This document shows positions 9,963 to 20,771 of a stretch of DNA of 64,000 nucleotides, one piece after another; the first letter of the stretch is position 1, and each line of letters begins with the position of its first letter. The DNA comes from Ovis canadensis (lineage: Eukaryota; Chordata; Mammalia; Artiodactyla; Bovidae). Both the position numbers and the translations under genes were made by a program. The notes beneath the pieces were generated by a model that saw only the letters and a program-made list of their open reading frames with translations, ran no database searches and was not told the DNA's origin. The stretch spans positions 70,984,501 through 71,048,500 of the forward strand of contig NC_091263.1 in the NCBI RefSeq assembly GCF_042477335.2. Direction: 5' to 3'.

Positions 9963-10278
9963 GGGCTTCCCTCATAGCTCAGTTGGTAAAGAATCCACCT
10001 GCAATGCAGGAGACCCTGGTTCGATTCCTGGGTAGGGAAGATCCCCTGGCGAAGGGATAGGCTACCCACTCCAGTATTCGTGGGTTTCCTTTGTGGCTCA
10101 GCTGGTAAAAAAATCCGCCTGCAATGTGGGAGTCCCGGGTTTGATCCCTGGGTTGGGAAGGTCCCCCGGAGAAGGGAAAAGGCTTACCCACTCCAGCATT
10201 CTGGCCTGGAGAATTCCATGGACTAAGTCCATGAGGTCACAAAGAGTCGGACTTGACCGAGTGACTTTCACTTTCAAA
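9963..10278 (+). repeat. Bov-tA SINE with duplicated tRNA-like head
   Basis: A first head (from GGGCTTCCCTCATAGCTCAG) runs through 'CCACTCCAGTATTC' and is followed at about 10,081 by a second full head (GGGTTTCCTTTGTGGCTCAG) and then the normal BovA body to GAGTGACTTTCACTTTC. Copies at 22,958-23,261 and 51,340-51,660 have the same arrangement and junction. Confidence 0.85.
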
Positions 10279-10336
10279 GCAAAGCTTACAGGACCAACGG
10301 GAAAGATTTAAGAAGATACGGTATTTAAAAACATCT

Positions 10337-10550
10337 AGCAGAGGAGCCTGGTAGGCTGCAGTCCACGGGGTCACTAAGAGTTGGGCACACTGAGCAACTT
10401 CACTTTCACTTTTCACTTCATGCATTGGAGAAGGAAATGGCAACCCACTCCAGTGTCCTTGCCTGGAGAATGCCAAGAACAGAGGAGCCTAGTGGGCTGC
10501 CGTCTATGGGGTTGCACAGAGTCAGACACGACTTAGCAGCAGCAGCAGCA
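10337..10550 (+). repeat. BOV-A2 SINE
   Basis: Two BovA units are joined by the CACTTTCACTTTTCACTT linker and end in a (CAG)n tail. The 5' part is truncated. Confidence 0.9.
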
Positions 10551-10659
10551 CATATGCAGTGGCCGCCAAATCAGGAAGCACAGAGTTTTTAAGAATCAGT
10601 GGTTTGTTGATTACACACAAAAAAATTTTCTTCCAAATGTTAGGGTCACCCTGTGGTGG

Positions 10660-11100
10660 TAATAATATATGGTTCTTACCATGTGGCAGGCACTGTTCTA
10701 AATGGTTTACATATATAAACACATTAAGTAAGTGTTAGTTGCTGAGTCGTGCCCGACTCTTTGCGACCCCCATGGACTGCAGCCCACCAGGCTCCTCTGT
10801 CCATGAGATTTTCCAGGCAGGGATACTGGAGTGGGTTGCCATTTCCTTCTCCTGGGGATCTTCCCAACTCAGGGATTGAACCTGGGTCTCCTGCATTGCA
10901 GGCAGATTCTTTACCGACTGAGCTACAAGGGAAGCCCCATAAACTCATTAAGTCTTCATAACAACCCTATGAAGTAGGTGCTACATTATCCCCATTCTAT
11001 AGATGAGGAAACTGAGGCTCAACATTAAACGACTTACCCAGGATCATACAGCTAGCAAATGGCAGAACCAAGAATCAAACTCAGATTGTTAACCTTTACA
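10660..11100 (+). repeat. MIR SINE split by a Bov-tA insertion
   Basis: The left part ends at 10,729 and the right part resumes at 10,941 with 'TAGATGAGGAAACTGAGGCT' and 'GGATCATACAGCTAGCAAAT'. The break holds a Bov-tA with target duplications. Confidence 0.8.
10730..10940 (-). repeat. Bov-tA SINE inside a MIR, with target duplications
   Basis: Full-length minus-strand Bov-tA, flanked by AAACACATTAAGT (10,717-10,729) and AAACTCATTAAGT (10,941-10,953). Confidence 0.95.
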
Positions 11101-11439
11101 CTTTAGTTAACCATTTGCTAGAATCCCTTTTTCAAATACAACTGATGGCTTGACCCTCGGATAATGCTAATAGGTAAAAATATGACCCGGACAATTATGA
11201 CCCCCAACACTGCAAAGAATCTTAAGAGGTAACCCAGCAACTGTGGTCTTGACCTTCTGCCTTTGTCAGTCAAGAATAGACTGAAAACATTTGAGAGGTA
11301 ATTGGCAAATTTCTTTCTTTTTTTTACTTTGGTCCAAGCTGTCTCACCTAACAGTGTGGTTTCTCTTATTAGGGTGGTGGCTATATTTTTATATATTTCA
11401 TTTATTTGCATGTTCCCTCCTGTGAATTGTCTGTTCACA

Positions 11440-11830
11440 TCTTTTGACTTTTTCTACCTGGTCTTTTCTTGCTGATTTTTAGAGCTCTCTTTATTAAAAG
11501 AAATGAATCCTTTGTCTGTGAATTGAGTTGCAAATATTGTTTCCCAGTGTGCCATTTGACCTTTGATTTTGCTGAAAGTATTTCTTATGGTGCTGAAAGT
11601 TGACTTTTGTGTGGTTCAGTGTATCAATTTTTTATAGCTTCTGGCATTTGTATATATTGTTTAGAAATGCCTTCCCTGCACTGAGAAAAATTTGTTTCCA
11701 TGTTTACCTTTAGTATTCTTAGGGTTTCTCTTGTTAACGTTTAAATCTTTCAGTCATTTGGGTTTTATTTCAGTGTAATTTGCAAGCTAGAGATCAAACT
11801 TTCCTCTCTTTTTTTCTAGATGGTAGGAAA
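11440..11830 (-). repeat. Old L1 LINE fragment
   Basis: The phrase 'TTTGTCTGTGAATTGAGTTG ... TTTCCCAGTGTGCCATTTG' and what follows match reversed L1 3' sequence. Family and ends are not defined. Confidence 0.55.
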
Positions 11831-11939
11831 ACAGCACTTTTCTTCTACATGCCTGGCATGTCCACATGTATCATTGGGATCATCTCTGCCCCATTCTCCT
11901 TGGGTCCAATTTTAATAGGAAAATTTGGCCTTAGTTTGG

Positions 11940-12195
11940 CACATTCATTTCCTGGGCTGACACAGCAAAGTACCACAGACTGGGGCCGGGTGGGTACATA
12001 GAGCGATAGAAAGATACTGTCTCACCGTTCTGGAGGCCAGAAGTGTGAAATCAGGGTATCAGTGGGGCTAGGCTCCTCTGAGACTCTGGGTCACACCCTT
12101 CTCTGCCCTCTCTTAGCTTCTGGTGGTGGTCTCAATCCTGGATTAGTAGCTGCATCACCCCAGTCTCCAGTCCTGTTGCCACATGACCTTCTAGG
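11940..12195 (+). repeat. Ancient mammalian repeat, family not assigned
   Basis: Contains the familiar 'AGCAAAGTACCACAGACTGG ... TCTCACCGTTCTGGAGGCCA ... TTAGCTTCTGGTGGTGGTC' sequence of an old interspersed repeat. Confidence 0.55.
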
Positions 12196-12249
12196 AACAA
12201 ACACTTGCAGTAAATGTATAAGAAGTTAATTTATTTGTTGTAAAAAATA

Positions 12250-12615
12250 ATTCAACATATTAATTAAAAAAAATACTGATTCTCCAACAGTCAAAGGTCA
12301 CAAACAAGCAAGCCAGAAAACAGGGAATATAGATGTGGGGAAATACTCACCTGCTGATTAATGAAAAATATATAACTTAACACAGTGACTTTGCTTTTTT
12401 CTAATACCCAAAAGGAAAGAAACCAACAACTTAGGCCAAGAAATGGTGAAACTGGCAATCTCAGGTACCACCAATCGCTGGAACCTTCTGGAAAACTCGT
12501 TGGCAATACAGATCAAGGGTCATGTAAATTTTTATTCCAATTGACCCAGTAATTCTACTTCTGGGTCTGTATTCTAGAGGAATCATCCTAAGTAGGGAAA
12601 AAGCTATTTGAAAAG
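12250..12615 (+). repeat. Old L1 LINE fragment
   Basis: L1-like sense phrase 'TTGACCCAGTAATTCTACTT' with matching surroundings. Strongly diverged. Confidence 0.5.
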
Positions 12616-12623
12616 GCAGAGGG

Positions 12624-12765
12624 GCTTGCCTGGCAGCCCAGTGGCTAGGACCCCACACTTCCATTGCACAGAGCACAGATTCAGCCCCTGAAAGGGGAAC
12701 TGAGGTCTGGAAAACCAGACCCCACAAGCCATTTAGTGGGGCCAAAAAAAAAAAGTAGAAAAAAA
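12624..12765 (+). repeat. CHR-type SINE, short
   Basis: 'GGGCTTGCCTGGCAGCCCAG' head with an A-rich tail at 12,742-12,765. Confidence 0.7.
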
Positions 12766-13145
12766 GGGACATTTATTGTATCCATGCTAAATGCCAAGCT
12801 CTTCCCAAGCTTTTCTCATTTAATTCTCTCCATAGGTGGCGCTAGTGATAAAGAACCCACCTGCCAATTCAGGAGATGTTAGAGACTTGGGTTTGATCCC
12901 TGGTTGGGAAGATCCCCTGGAGGAGGGTACAGCAACCCACTCCAATGTCCTTGCCTGGAGAATCCCATGGACAGAGGAGCCTGGTCGGCTATAGTCCATA
13001 GGGTTCCAAAGAGTCAGACAGGACTGAAGCGACTTAGCACGCAGCACGTATAACCTCCTGAGGTCAGCATTCTTAGCTCCATTTACTGGCAAGGAAACCG
13101 AGGTTCTGTTAGGCCTTGTCCAAGGTCACACAGCCTCTAAGTAAG
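12766..13145 (+). repeat. MIR SINE split by a Bov-tA
   Basis: The left part ('CAAGCTTTTCTCATTTAATT') and right part ('AAGGAAACCGAGGTTCTG ... CCAAGGTCACACAGCC') surround the Bov-tA at 12,834-13,048. Confidence 0.65.
12834..13048 (+). repeat. Bov-tA SINE
   Basis: tRNA-like head with 'GGTTTGATCCCTGGTTGGGA', then the BovA body ending 'GAAGCGACTTAGCAC'. Confidence 0.9.
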
Positions 13146-14330
13146 CTCCCCATGGCTCCTTGGGAGGCAGAGCGCCCCGGCTGCTCACCGATCAGCTACA
13201 CGTGGGAGGTGGGGCCAGGGGTTCCACTGAAGGGTCTCTTAAGACTTCTCTGAGCTTTTATAAATCTATTTATTGCTGTAAGTAAACCTCAGGAAGGATA
13301 AATACAGAACTGAGTAAGAATTGTGCAAAAAATATTAGACACCCTTCATTTCCCCCTTCGGCTTTGGAACTTTCGGCCAAGATTAATCTTTGTTTTGGAT
13401 TTTCATTTTGGGTATATTGGTGCTTTCTGAATTAAGATGAGCTATTTGCTGTGTTTGAGAACCTATTTATTCCCTGGACAAATACATTGTGATGATTAAA
13501 AATGCAGGTTCTATATATGGGAGTTCCTTTTCTCTTTGTCTGAAATTGTATCAAAATAGTTTTTTTTTCTTCCCCCTTAAAAATAGAGGTGGGTGGGGTC
13601 GGACTGCTTCACTTTCTCCCGGAGCTCACCTGCTATTAGCAGCGTGTTCGTGTCCAAGTTCCCTTGTGTGTGAAACAGAATGGCGCTGGTGCCCATCTCA
13701 CGGAGTCGTTACAAGACGCAGTGTGATTTACTACCCTATGCCTCATGGTATCATCATAGTTAGCTTTCAGTCACCATCACTATTAATTCCCTTCTTCTCG
13801 ACCAACTTGCTTTGGAGTTGTCTGCCTTCTGAAATTGTCTCTGAAGAAAAGCACTGACTTTCCTGATGGAGCAAACGTGGACAGGACACCAACATTACTA
13901 GAAAGAGTCCCAAGAGGAAGATAAAACCAAAGTGGCTGAGAACCACGATGAGGAAATGAACCAAAACAATCTCTAGAATTTTAAGTGTGCAAACCATACT
14001 TGAGGCTGAGAGAAGGGGCTGTCTTCTCAGGCCTGATTTCTACCAGTCTGGTGTCAGAAGCTGCTGGCTAAGGTTGCCCTCTTATACCACCTCTAGGTCT
14101 TGCCCTTCCGGAGAGGTAGGTGAAGGGGTACAGATGATCACCTATTGAATAAATAAAGCCCCCCAGTTTTCCCACTCACTCAAAGTTATGAGGCCAATGT
14201 CTACTTGGGAAAGGATGCAGATATTGCTACTAATGATTGGGTGTAGCTTCCGTACCGTTTGCTGGCAGCCTGAGCCACCGTGTAGCAGTTCCAACTACCT
14301 CCAGGCCGCCATGCTGGAAAGGTCAGGAAG
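13146..14330. other. No gene recognised
   Basis: Flank of about 1.2 kb without a supported repeat or exon. A 122-codon frame at 13,489-13,857 has no recognisable protein and no splice context. Confidence 0.35.
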
Positions 14331-14339
14331 TGGTCAGGC

Positions 14340-14575
14340 AGACAGTGCCCTCTCCCACCCTCTGCCCGCCCTTCCAGCCTCCCGCCTGGATGTACCAGAC
14401 ATAGGAGTAAGGAAACAGTTTTGGAAGTGGACCCTCCAGTCCCCAGCCATTCAGGACACCGCCAGTCCCAGCCATCGTGGGACAAGCCATCCCTGCTTGG
14501 CTCTGCATTCCTCACCCACAGAATCTGTAGGCATAACAAAGTAGTTCATGTTTACACCACCAAGCTCACAATGGC
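14340..14575 (+). repeat. Possible old LTR (MaLR-like) remnant
   Basis: The stretch near 14,485-14,560 ('CCATCCCTGCTTGGCTCTGC', then 'CACCCACAGAATCTGTAGGC' and 'ACACCACCAAGCTC') follows the order of MLT1-type LTR 3' ends. Diverged; low certainty. Confidence 0.4.
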
Positions 14576-15440
14576 TCCTTACAGCACGATGGGCGACTGG
14601 AATGGTCGTCTGCCACGGAAGGTGCCATCTGGTGACAGGGCTTCAGGGTAAAACTGCGCCATGAATGGTTCCTCGTTTTATTCCCATCAGTGTGCCTCTT
14701 CGACCTTGTTTGGGGAGAACTGGCATTTTTTAAGACCCCTCCAGGGCCATATAACCCTGCTGGCCTCTCTCCAGGGTCATCTACATAATTTCTGGGGCCC
14801 AGTGCAAGGTGAAACTGTGGGGCCTCTTGTTTGTGAAGCTGGGAAAGTTGTCATTAGAGGTACAAAGATGTAGAACTTTTTCTTTGGTCTGGACCCGCCA
14901 TGGCGTTCTGTATCTGCTGTTTAATGTCAGGCTCCTCGAGGTATGAGGATGCTGGTAGCCTGAGCGCAGACCCCAGTAGGGGCCCACGGGCGCCTCTTGG
15001 CTTCTGAAGTCCCCTCCGCCCCAACCCTGCCCCGGGGGGCTGGAGAACAAGGATGGCAAATAATCACTTGATTATTGGGGTGGAGACCGGGAGGCTGGGG
15101 AGGAGGGAAGTGCCAGAAAGGAAGGGGAGCAGGCAACAGAGAACCCCTAGGAGGTGGGAGGCGCCACCACGTGTGAGCAGAGGCTCCAAGCCCCTTGGGG
15201 CAGGCTCCATTGTCCCATTACATTCATGGGCCAAAACACGTTCAAAGATGAAATTATCAATAATTTCGAGGTTTTTTAAAAAAAAAGAATTTCAAGATAG
15301 AAACCAAAGAGCATCGAACCCCAAGTGCTGGGCCTCCTGAGTGTCTGCCCTGTGTGACTGCCCTGATCTCACATCCACACCACCCGCCCTGCCCCTCATG
15401 AACGCAAGATAAGATGCTTTAGTCAGAATGTCAGCCCCGC
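14576..15440. other. No gene recognised
   Basis: GC-rich flank with purine-rich stretches (15,070-15,160). Open frames are on both strands and overlap each other, which argues against coding. Confidence 0.35.
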
Positions 15441-15669
15441 CCCAGGCCTGTGAAAGCGCAGTTGCTCAGTTGTGTCTGACTCTTTGTGACCCCTTGGACT
15501 GTAGCCCACCAGGCTCCTCTGTCCATGGGATTCTCCAGGTGAGAATACTGGATTGGGTTGCCATTCCCTTCTCCAGGGAATCTTCCCAACCCAGGGATCA
15601 AACCCAGGTCTCCTGCATTGTGGGAAGATTCTTTACCATTTGACCCACCCAGGAAGCCCAGGCCTGTGA
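15441..15669 (-). repeat. Bov-tA SINE with target duplications
   Basis: Minus-strand Bov-tA (about 15,454-15,656), flanked by CCCAGGCCTGTGA at 15,441-15,453 and 15,657-15,669, an exact 13-base repeat. Confidence 0.95.
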
Positions 15670-15784
15670 GGTGGACATTACTGTCTGCACACACAAGCCA
15701 AGAGGACCTCTCAGACAGGTGTGTTGGCTTGTCTGCTTGACCAGGAGTCACACAACTGACAGGGAGAGGAGGTGGAATTCAGTG

Positions 15785-16835
15785 TCTGGTTCCAGACCCC
15801 TGAAGTTGTCCGAACTCGGGTTGGAGAAGAATTTCCAGACACAGAGTATTGCAGAAAGGAGTGTGTTTATTAGGATCGAAGAGCAGAGATAATGTGGGCA
15901 CTGCAAGGGCATCGGGCCAACACCTCCTGACAGGCCAGGGAGAGTCAACAGCTTTTGTGTGTTCGTAGCCAATTTGTTCAGAGAAGGCAATGACACCCCA
16001 CTCCGGTACTCTTGCCTGGAAAATCCCATGGGCGGAGGAGCCTGGTAGGCTGCATTCTGGGGGGTCGCTAAGAGTCGGACACGGCTGAGTGACTTCACTT
16101 TCACTTTTCACTTTCATGCATTGGAGAAGGAAATGGCAACCCACTCCAGTGCTCTTGCCTGGAGAATCCCAGGGACAGGGGAACCTGGTGGGCTGCCGTC
16201 TATGGGGTCGCACAGAGTCGGACATGACTGAAGCGACTTAGCAGCAGCAGCAGTGGCCAATTTGTTATAGCCTCAAGGCAAAGAAAATTCCTGCTGCAAG
16301 GTGGCATTGGGTGATAGGTTAGGGTAACTACCAGGGTGAGCATTTTTGCTTAATTTAGGGTCAGGAAGCCAGCTGGTGATGATCAGGGCAGGGGGCGGGA
16401 GGTTGGCAATGGTGACAAAGGGGCTCAGCCAGCTTCAGAAGTCTGCAGCCTTGAGGGCAGGACTCAACACAGACCTTGTGTGTCTTCCGCCAGTTGAAGC
16501 TGTGAGAGCCTGAGAGAAGGCACCCCAGAGAAGGCACCCCCATGAGGTGTGAGCTGAAGCGGGAAATGCAGGAAAATGCCAAGCAAGGACAGACACTGAA
16601 GGTGTGAGGTGGAGCCGGAGCCCTTGAGCTGGGGTGGAGAGGAGAGAGGAGCTTTTCCCTCTGGCAAGGTGAAGAGCAAGAGCCACTTGGGCGGGTGCTC
16701 TGGTTCCACAGGAGAACGGGCACCATTGCTGAGACAGGAGGTGTCGGGCAGAGGCAGTATTTCGACAAGAGGGTGCCCTTTACCAAACATCAGAAAAAGG
16801 CACTGAGGCCTGGGCTTGGCGAATTCCCCTGATGG
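15785..16835 (-). repeat. Probable endogenous retrovirus LTR, antisense, interrupted by BOV-A2
   Basis: About 780 bases of non-SINE sequence on both sides of a BOV-A2 read as one element. A reversed AATAAA lies near 15,867-15,872, and the long GC-mixed body does not look like SINE or LINE. It resembles a ruminant solo LTR from memory of such sequences. Borders and family are uncertain, no internal viral genes are present, and no target duplication was identified. Confidence 0.4.
15979..16255 (+). repeat. BOV-A2 SINE with target duplications
   Basis: Full dimeric BOV-A2, flanked by GCCAATTTGTT at 15,968-15,978 and 16,256-16,266. Ends in (CAG)n. Confidence 0.95.
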
Positions 16836-16864
16836 GAGATCTCAATGAGCATGGATGAGAAAAG

Positions 16865-17060
16865 GGCTTCCTAGGTGGCTCAGTGGTAGAGAAACCACCT
16901 GCCAGTGCAGGAGATTCGGGTTCGATCCCTGGGTTGGGAAGATCCCCTGGAGAAGGGAATGCCCCCCAACTGCAGTATTCTTGCCTGGGAAATCGCATGG
17001 ACAGAGGAGCCATAGGGTCGCAAAGAGCTGGACTCGACAGAGTGACTGAGTATGTACTCA
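16865..17060 (+). repeat. Bov-tA SINE
   Basis: Head 'GGGCTTCCTAGGTGGCTCAG' and BovA body to 'GACAGAGTGACTGAG'. Confidence 0.9.
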
Positions 17061-17510
17061 CGCACAGGTGACAAAGTTGAGCCTGAGTCTAGACCAATTT
17101 TGGATAAATTTGACCCTAAAAGGGAAGAAAGAATTAGAGTGGTAACTGAAAATACAAAAGGGACATTTGAAAATGTGTGTTTTTTTTGTTTTTCCTTTTT
17201 CAAGACCTGGTAGACTTGTCCCTTGAGGGCAGAAAGTGGGAAGTCGGGAAGAAGAGGGGAGGAGGGGGCGAGGAGCAGCTCTCCCTGAGTACCCTCTGTG
17301 CGCCTGGGCACCTCTTAAGTACCAGGGCTTGCACCTCTCCATTCCCTCTCTTCCCAACCACCCTTGAAGGCAAGGGTTTCTGCTCCTCCATCACCTGAGG
17401 GACAGGCCAGGAATCCCGGCAGGGAGGGCAGGGCTGGGGTTTGATCTCTTATTTGCCTGATTGCACAACCCATGCCGACTCTTCTGTGCAGAGAGAAGCA
17501 CTGCGATCAC
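17061..17510. other. No gene recognised
   Basis: Contains a purine-rich tract (about 17,225-17,278). No exon or repeat could be supported. Confidence 0.35.
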
Positions 17511-17511
17511 C

Positions 17512-17658
17512 CTGAGGGATGGGATGGGGTGGGAGGTGGGAGGGAGGGTCAGGATGAGGAACACATGTACATCCATGGCTGATTCACGTGAATGTATGGC
17601 AAAAACCACCACAATATTGTAAAATAATTAGCCTCCAACTTAAATTAATTTTATAAAA
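17512..17658 (+). repeat. Ruminant L1 3' end
   Basis: A G-rich tract (17,516-17,548) is followed by 'CATGGCTGATTCACGTGAAT' and 'AATAATTAGCCTCCAACTT', the recognisable terminal part of artiodactyl L1. Confidence 0.75.
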
Positions 17659-18254
17659 AGGTTGGGTTTACCAGGGAGAAACTATGTGTTTTTCTCATCG
17701 GCTGCTGAAACAGGAATGTGGTGGAAAGGGGGTGGTGACCAGAGGCTCCTTGTGCCCAGTCTTCAGCCCCAGGTGTGGTCCTGGGCTGGGGGAAAGTAGG
17801 CAGAGGTGAGCCTCAGAGGTGGTGGGAGAGGCCCTGGGAGGCTGTGTGTTGGCCACGCCCATAAGGCAGGTGGACACCGCCCCCCTCGCCCCCCCCCCCC
17901 GCCCCCTGCAGATGCTGTAGGTGAGATTGTGCACTCAGGGTATCTGTCATCTCCAGACCCTGTCGCCGAGGAGCTAGAGTGGAAACGGATGTGGTCCTGT
18001 GGAGAAGCTGGTCAGGCATCCAGGGGCCCAGGCATCCCAGAGGGCACTTCCTGAGGCCTAGCCCTGGAGTCCTGAGTGGTCAGTGTCCTGGTGAGGATCA
18101 CACTGAGTTTGTGGGTGGAGGGAGTGTGGACGCCAGAGGAGGTGGTGGGGCTGGCAGACACACTGGTGACTCGGCTCCATCGCTTATTGCCCCATTCCCA
18201 ATCTCCATTTCTGCTGTGGACCATTCTATTTGACTTCCAGGCCTTCTTCTTTTT
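17659..18254. other. No gene recognised; C-rich tract inside
   Basis: Flank with a C-rich run at 17,880-17,909 that could form G-quadruplex on the minus strand. No exon or repeat was supported. Confidence 0.35.
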
Positions 18255-18785
18255 TTTTTCTTAATTAAATTCTGGAGTGGGTAACAGGCTCACATGGTTC
18301 AACAACTTAAATTTATAAAAGGTATAAGAAAAAAGCAAGAACAATAAATAAAAATAAAACATACAGAAGAAACCAAAATATAAATTAAAAAAAAAACTTT
18401 CATAATTTTAAAACAAAAATTATAAAAAGTTAGGCAGTGAAAGCTATTTTTCCCACTCTGGTACTTCATCTACTGAGATCCTACCCTCCCCCTAGCCTGT
18501 GATCACCATCGGTAGCATTCTGTGTGTTTTTCAGAGTTAATTTTAAGCCTTTACCAGCAAATGTTTTCCTTCCTTTTCACAAGAAGTGGCATATACAGTT
18601 TGAACTGTTCTGTCCCTTTGTTCCTTTTTTTCTTTCATTCAACAGTATTTCTTGGACATCTTTCCATATACACATCATTTCACATGTTTACAAGGTAATC
18701 TGTAGGATAAATTCCCAAAAGGAGAATTTCTGGGGCCAAAAAGTTTATGTGTTCATAATTTTGATATTGCCAAATTGACTTCTCT
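18255..18785 (-). repeat. Old L1 LINE fragment
   Basis: 'GTAACAGGCTCACATGGTTC', an A-rich stretch and 'TTCTTGGACATCTTTCCAT' with 'GAGAATTTCTGGGGCC' match reversed L1 3' sequence. Confidence 0.6.
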
Positions 18786-18799
18786 TTTTAAAAATATGT

Positions 18800-18977
18800 T
18801 TTTTAAATTTATGTATTTGGCCGTGTTGGGTCTTAGTTGCGACACGTGAGATCTTTAGTTGCAGCATGAAAACTCTTAGTTGTGGCATATGGAATCTTGT
18901 CCCCGACCGGGGATTGAACCCAGGCCCCCTGCATTGGGAGCAGAGAGTCTTAGCCCCTGGCCCACCAGGGAAGTCTC
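18800..18977 (-). repeat. CHR-type SINE
   Basis: 'GTATTTGGCCGTGTTGGGTC' through 'GGGGATTGAACCCAGGCC' to 'CACCAGGGAAGTC'. Confidence 0.85.
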
Positions 18978-19264
18978 AGACTGACTTCCATGGAGATTGT
19001 TCCAAGTTATAAGCCCCAAGTAATTTCTGAGAGTGCACAGGCCTTAATAGTTGCTGGCTTCCAAGATCACTGAACTACGTTTCCCTGCCTGTGACTCCAC
19101 AGAGTGCACTGTGGACCCCCCCAGGAGGCAGCCTCGCACCCCTCATTACAGGCTACCCCAATTTGGCTTGAGGGAGGTTTGGCCCTCCTTCAGCATTCTC
19201 TGCAGCACTCTGCCCCAGGGAGATGATCTCCCACCCCAGAGCTGCTTGCTGGTCCCCGAACACA

Positions 19265-20125
19265 AGTCACACCCCTATGCTTTTGCCCATACTGTTCCTA
19301 CCTCCTGCCTTGCCCCACCCCCCAACCCTTCTTGGCCTGGAAAATTCTGACTCCTCCTTTAAGCCTCTGCTGAAAGGTTGCCTCTGCAGAGGCCTCCCTG
19401 ACCCTCCCAGACAGAACCGGTCATTCGCCCGCCTCCCCAGGGTGCCCTCCCACAGAAAGAGGCCAGCTCCTGCCCTTACAGCATGCCGGGACCAGGTGGT
19501 GGGGTAACTGTTTACATGGCTCTGTCTCTCCAGCACCCAGCCCAGGCTGGGCCCACACTTCAAACTCATCTGGGACTAAAATTAAACTCACTGGAGAGGC
19601 AGGATGGCATGGAGAGGGCACGGGCGTGGGAGTCGGGCTGGCGTGACTCCATCCTCTGTCATCTCCCCACCGCGCCAGCCCCAGCTCCCCGCTTCCCTCC
19701 TTCTCTGAGCTCTGACCGCACCGGTCTGCACGCCTTCCCACTCAAGGCCCTTCAAGTGCAGTTCCAACTGCCTGGGGCTCTTTCTTCCTTCTTCTCGTTC
19801 TTCTCTGCCCAGCTTAACTAGCACCTCCTGAGAGAAGCATGCCTTGGCTCCTGAGATCAGGGCTAGATCGCAGCCTCTGCATTGGAAGGTCACCTAGCCC
19901 CCCATTCCTTTGTTCTGTGGTCATTCCTTCCATGTGTTTACTGGAATCCTGATCTCACGTTGATGTGTTGGTTTGCCTGTTCACTGCTTGTCTCCCCCGC
20001 TGTGACCCCACAGTCCTTGAGGGTAGAGACCATGGTCCTGGGACCCAGGGCTAACACGAGGCCTGGTACACAGTAGGCACAGCAGAAGTCTTCGGCAACT
20101 GGATGAGGAATAGACAGAAGAGATG
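19265..20125 (-). repeat. L2 LINE remnant
   Basis: Two L2 hallmarks in reversed order: 'GAAAGGTTGCCTCTGCAGAGG ... CCTCCCTGACC' at about 19,370-19,405, and the 3' end 'CCTTGAGGGTAGAGACCATG ... GGTACACAGTAGGC' at about 20,013-20,080. The middle is poorly conserved. Confidence 0.55.
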
Positions 20126-20214
20126 GTCCAGAGCCAGCTCCACCATGGCCCCACTTTGCGTCTGTATTAATTCCCCTCCCTGAGGGGCTCCTCATTTGAA
20201 CAGCAGGTTTCTCA

Positions 20215-20436
20215 ACTTGTGATGTGTTATTTTTTTAAGATTTTTTTTTTTTGGATGTGGACCACTTTTGAAGTCTTTATCGAATTTGTTACAATATTGT
20301 CTCTGTTTCATATTTTGGTTTTTTGGCTGCCAGACGTGTGGGATCTTAGCTCTGGGACCAGGGATAGATCGCAACCTCTCTGCATTGGAAGGTGAAATCT
20401 TAAGCACTGGACTGCCAGGGAAGTCCTTGTGATGTG
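20215..20436 (-). repeat. CHR-type SINE with target duplications
   Basis: The minus-strand SINE includes a tail form with 'TCTTTATCGAATTTGTTAC' and head 'CTGCCAGGGAAGTCC', flanked by CTTGTGATGTGT at about 20,215-20,226 and 20,425-20,436. The same tail form is the SINE half of the chimera at 3,270-3,461. Confidence 0.85.
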
Positions 20437-20556
20437 TATTGGAGATTGTGAAAACTGCCTAGTTACAAGAGGTGCCATAAATGGTAGCTATTATTTGTGA
20501 AATTTTACTTTCTTTCATCTGAAAAATGTACCCTTTTTCGCCAGGTTTGAAGACCT

Positions 20557-20765
20557 TAGGTGGCTCAGATGGTAAATAATCTGCCTGCAGTGAGGGAGAT
20601 CCAGGTTCAGTCCCTGGGCCAGAAAGGATGAGACGGTTGGATGGCATCACTGGACTCAATGGACACGAGTTTGAGCAAGCTCTGGGAAATGGTGAAGGAC
20701 AGGGAAGCCTGGCATGCTGCAGTCCATGGGGTCACAAAAGGTCGGTCACGACTGAGAACAACAGG
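20557..20765 (+). repeat. Chimeric repeat: Bov-tA head joined to a BovB 3' end
   Basis: A tRNA-like head (20,557-20,625, AGGTGGCTCAGATGG) runs straight into BovB 3' sequence (20,626-20,765, AGGATGAGACGGTTGGATGG through GTCACGACTGAGAACAACA). This is a longer BovB tail than the one in ordinary Bov-tA. Confidence 0.7.
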
Positions 20766-20771
20766 GCATGT

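Noticed and set aside
10093-10311. tRNA genes suggested by tRNA-like heads at many places
   Set aside because: These are tRNA-derived SINE heads (Bov-tA, CHR) with BovA or CHR bodies and A-rich tails. They do not form intact tRNAs.
13489-13857. 122-codon + strand frame
   Set aside because: No recognisable domain, poly-phenylalanine from a T run, no splice or promoter context.
16361-16786. Minus-strand frames of up to 141 codons
   Set aside because: They overlap other frames on the same strand in the probable LTR and match no viral or host protein.
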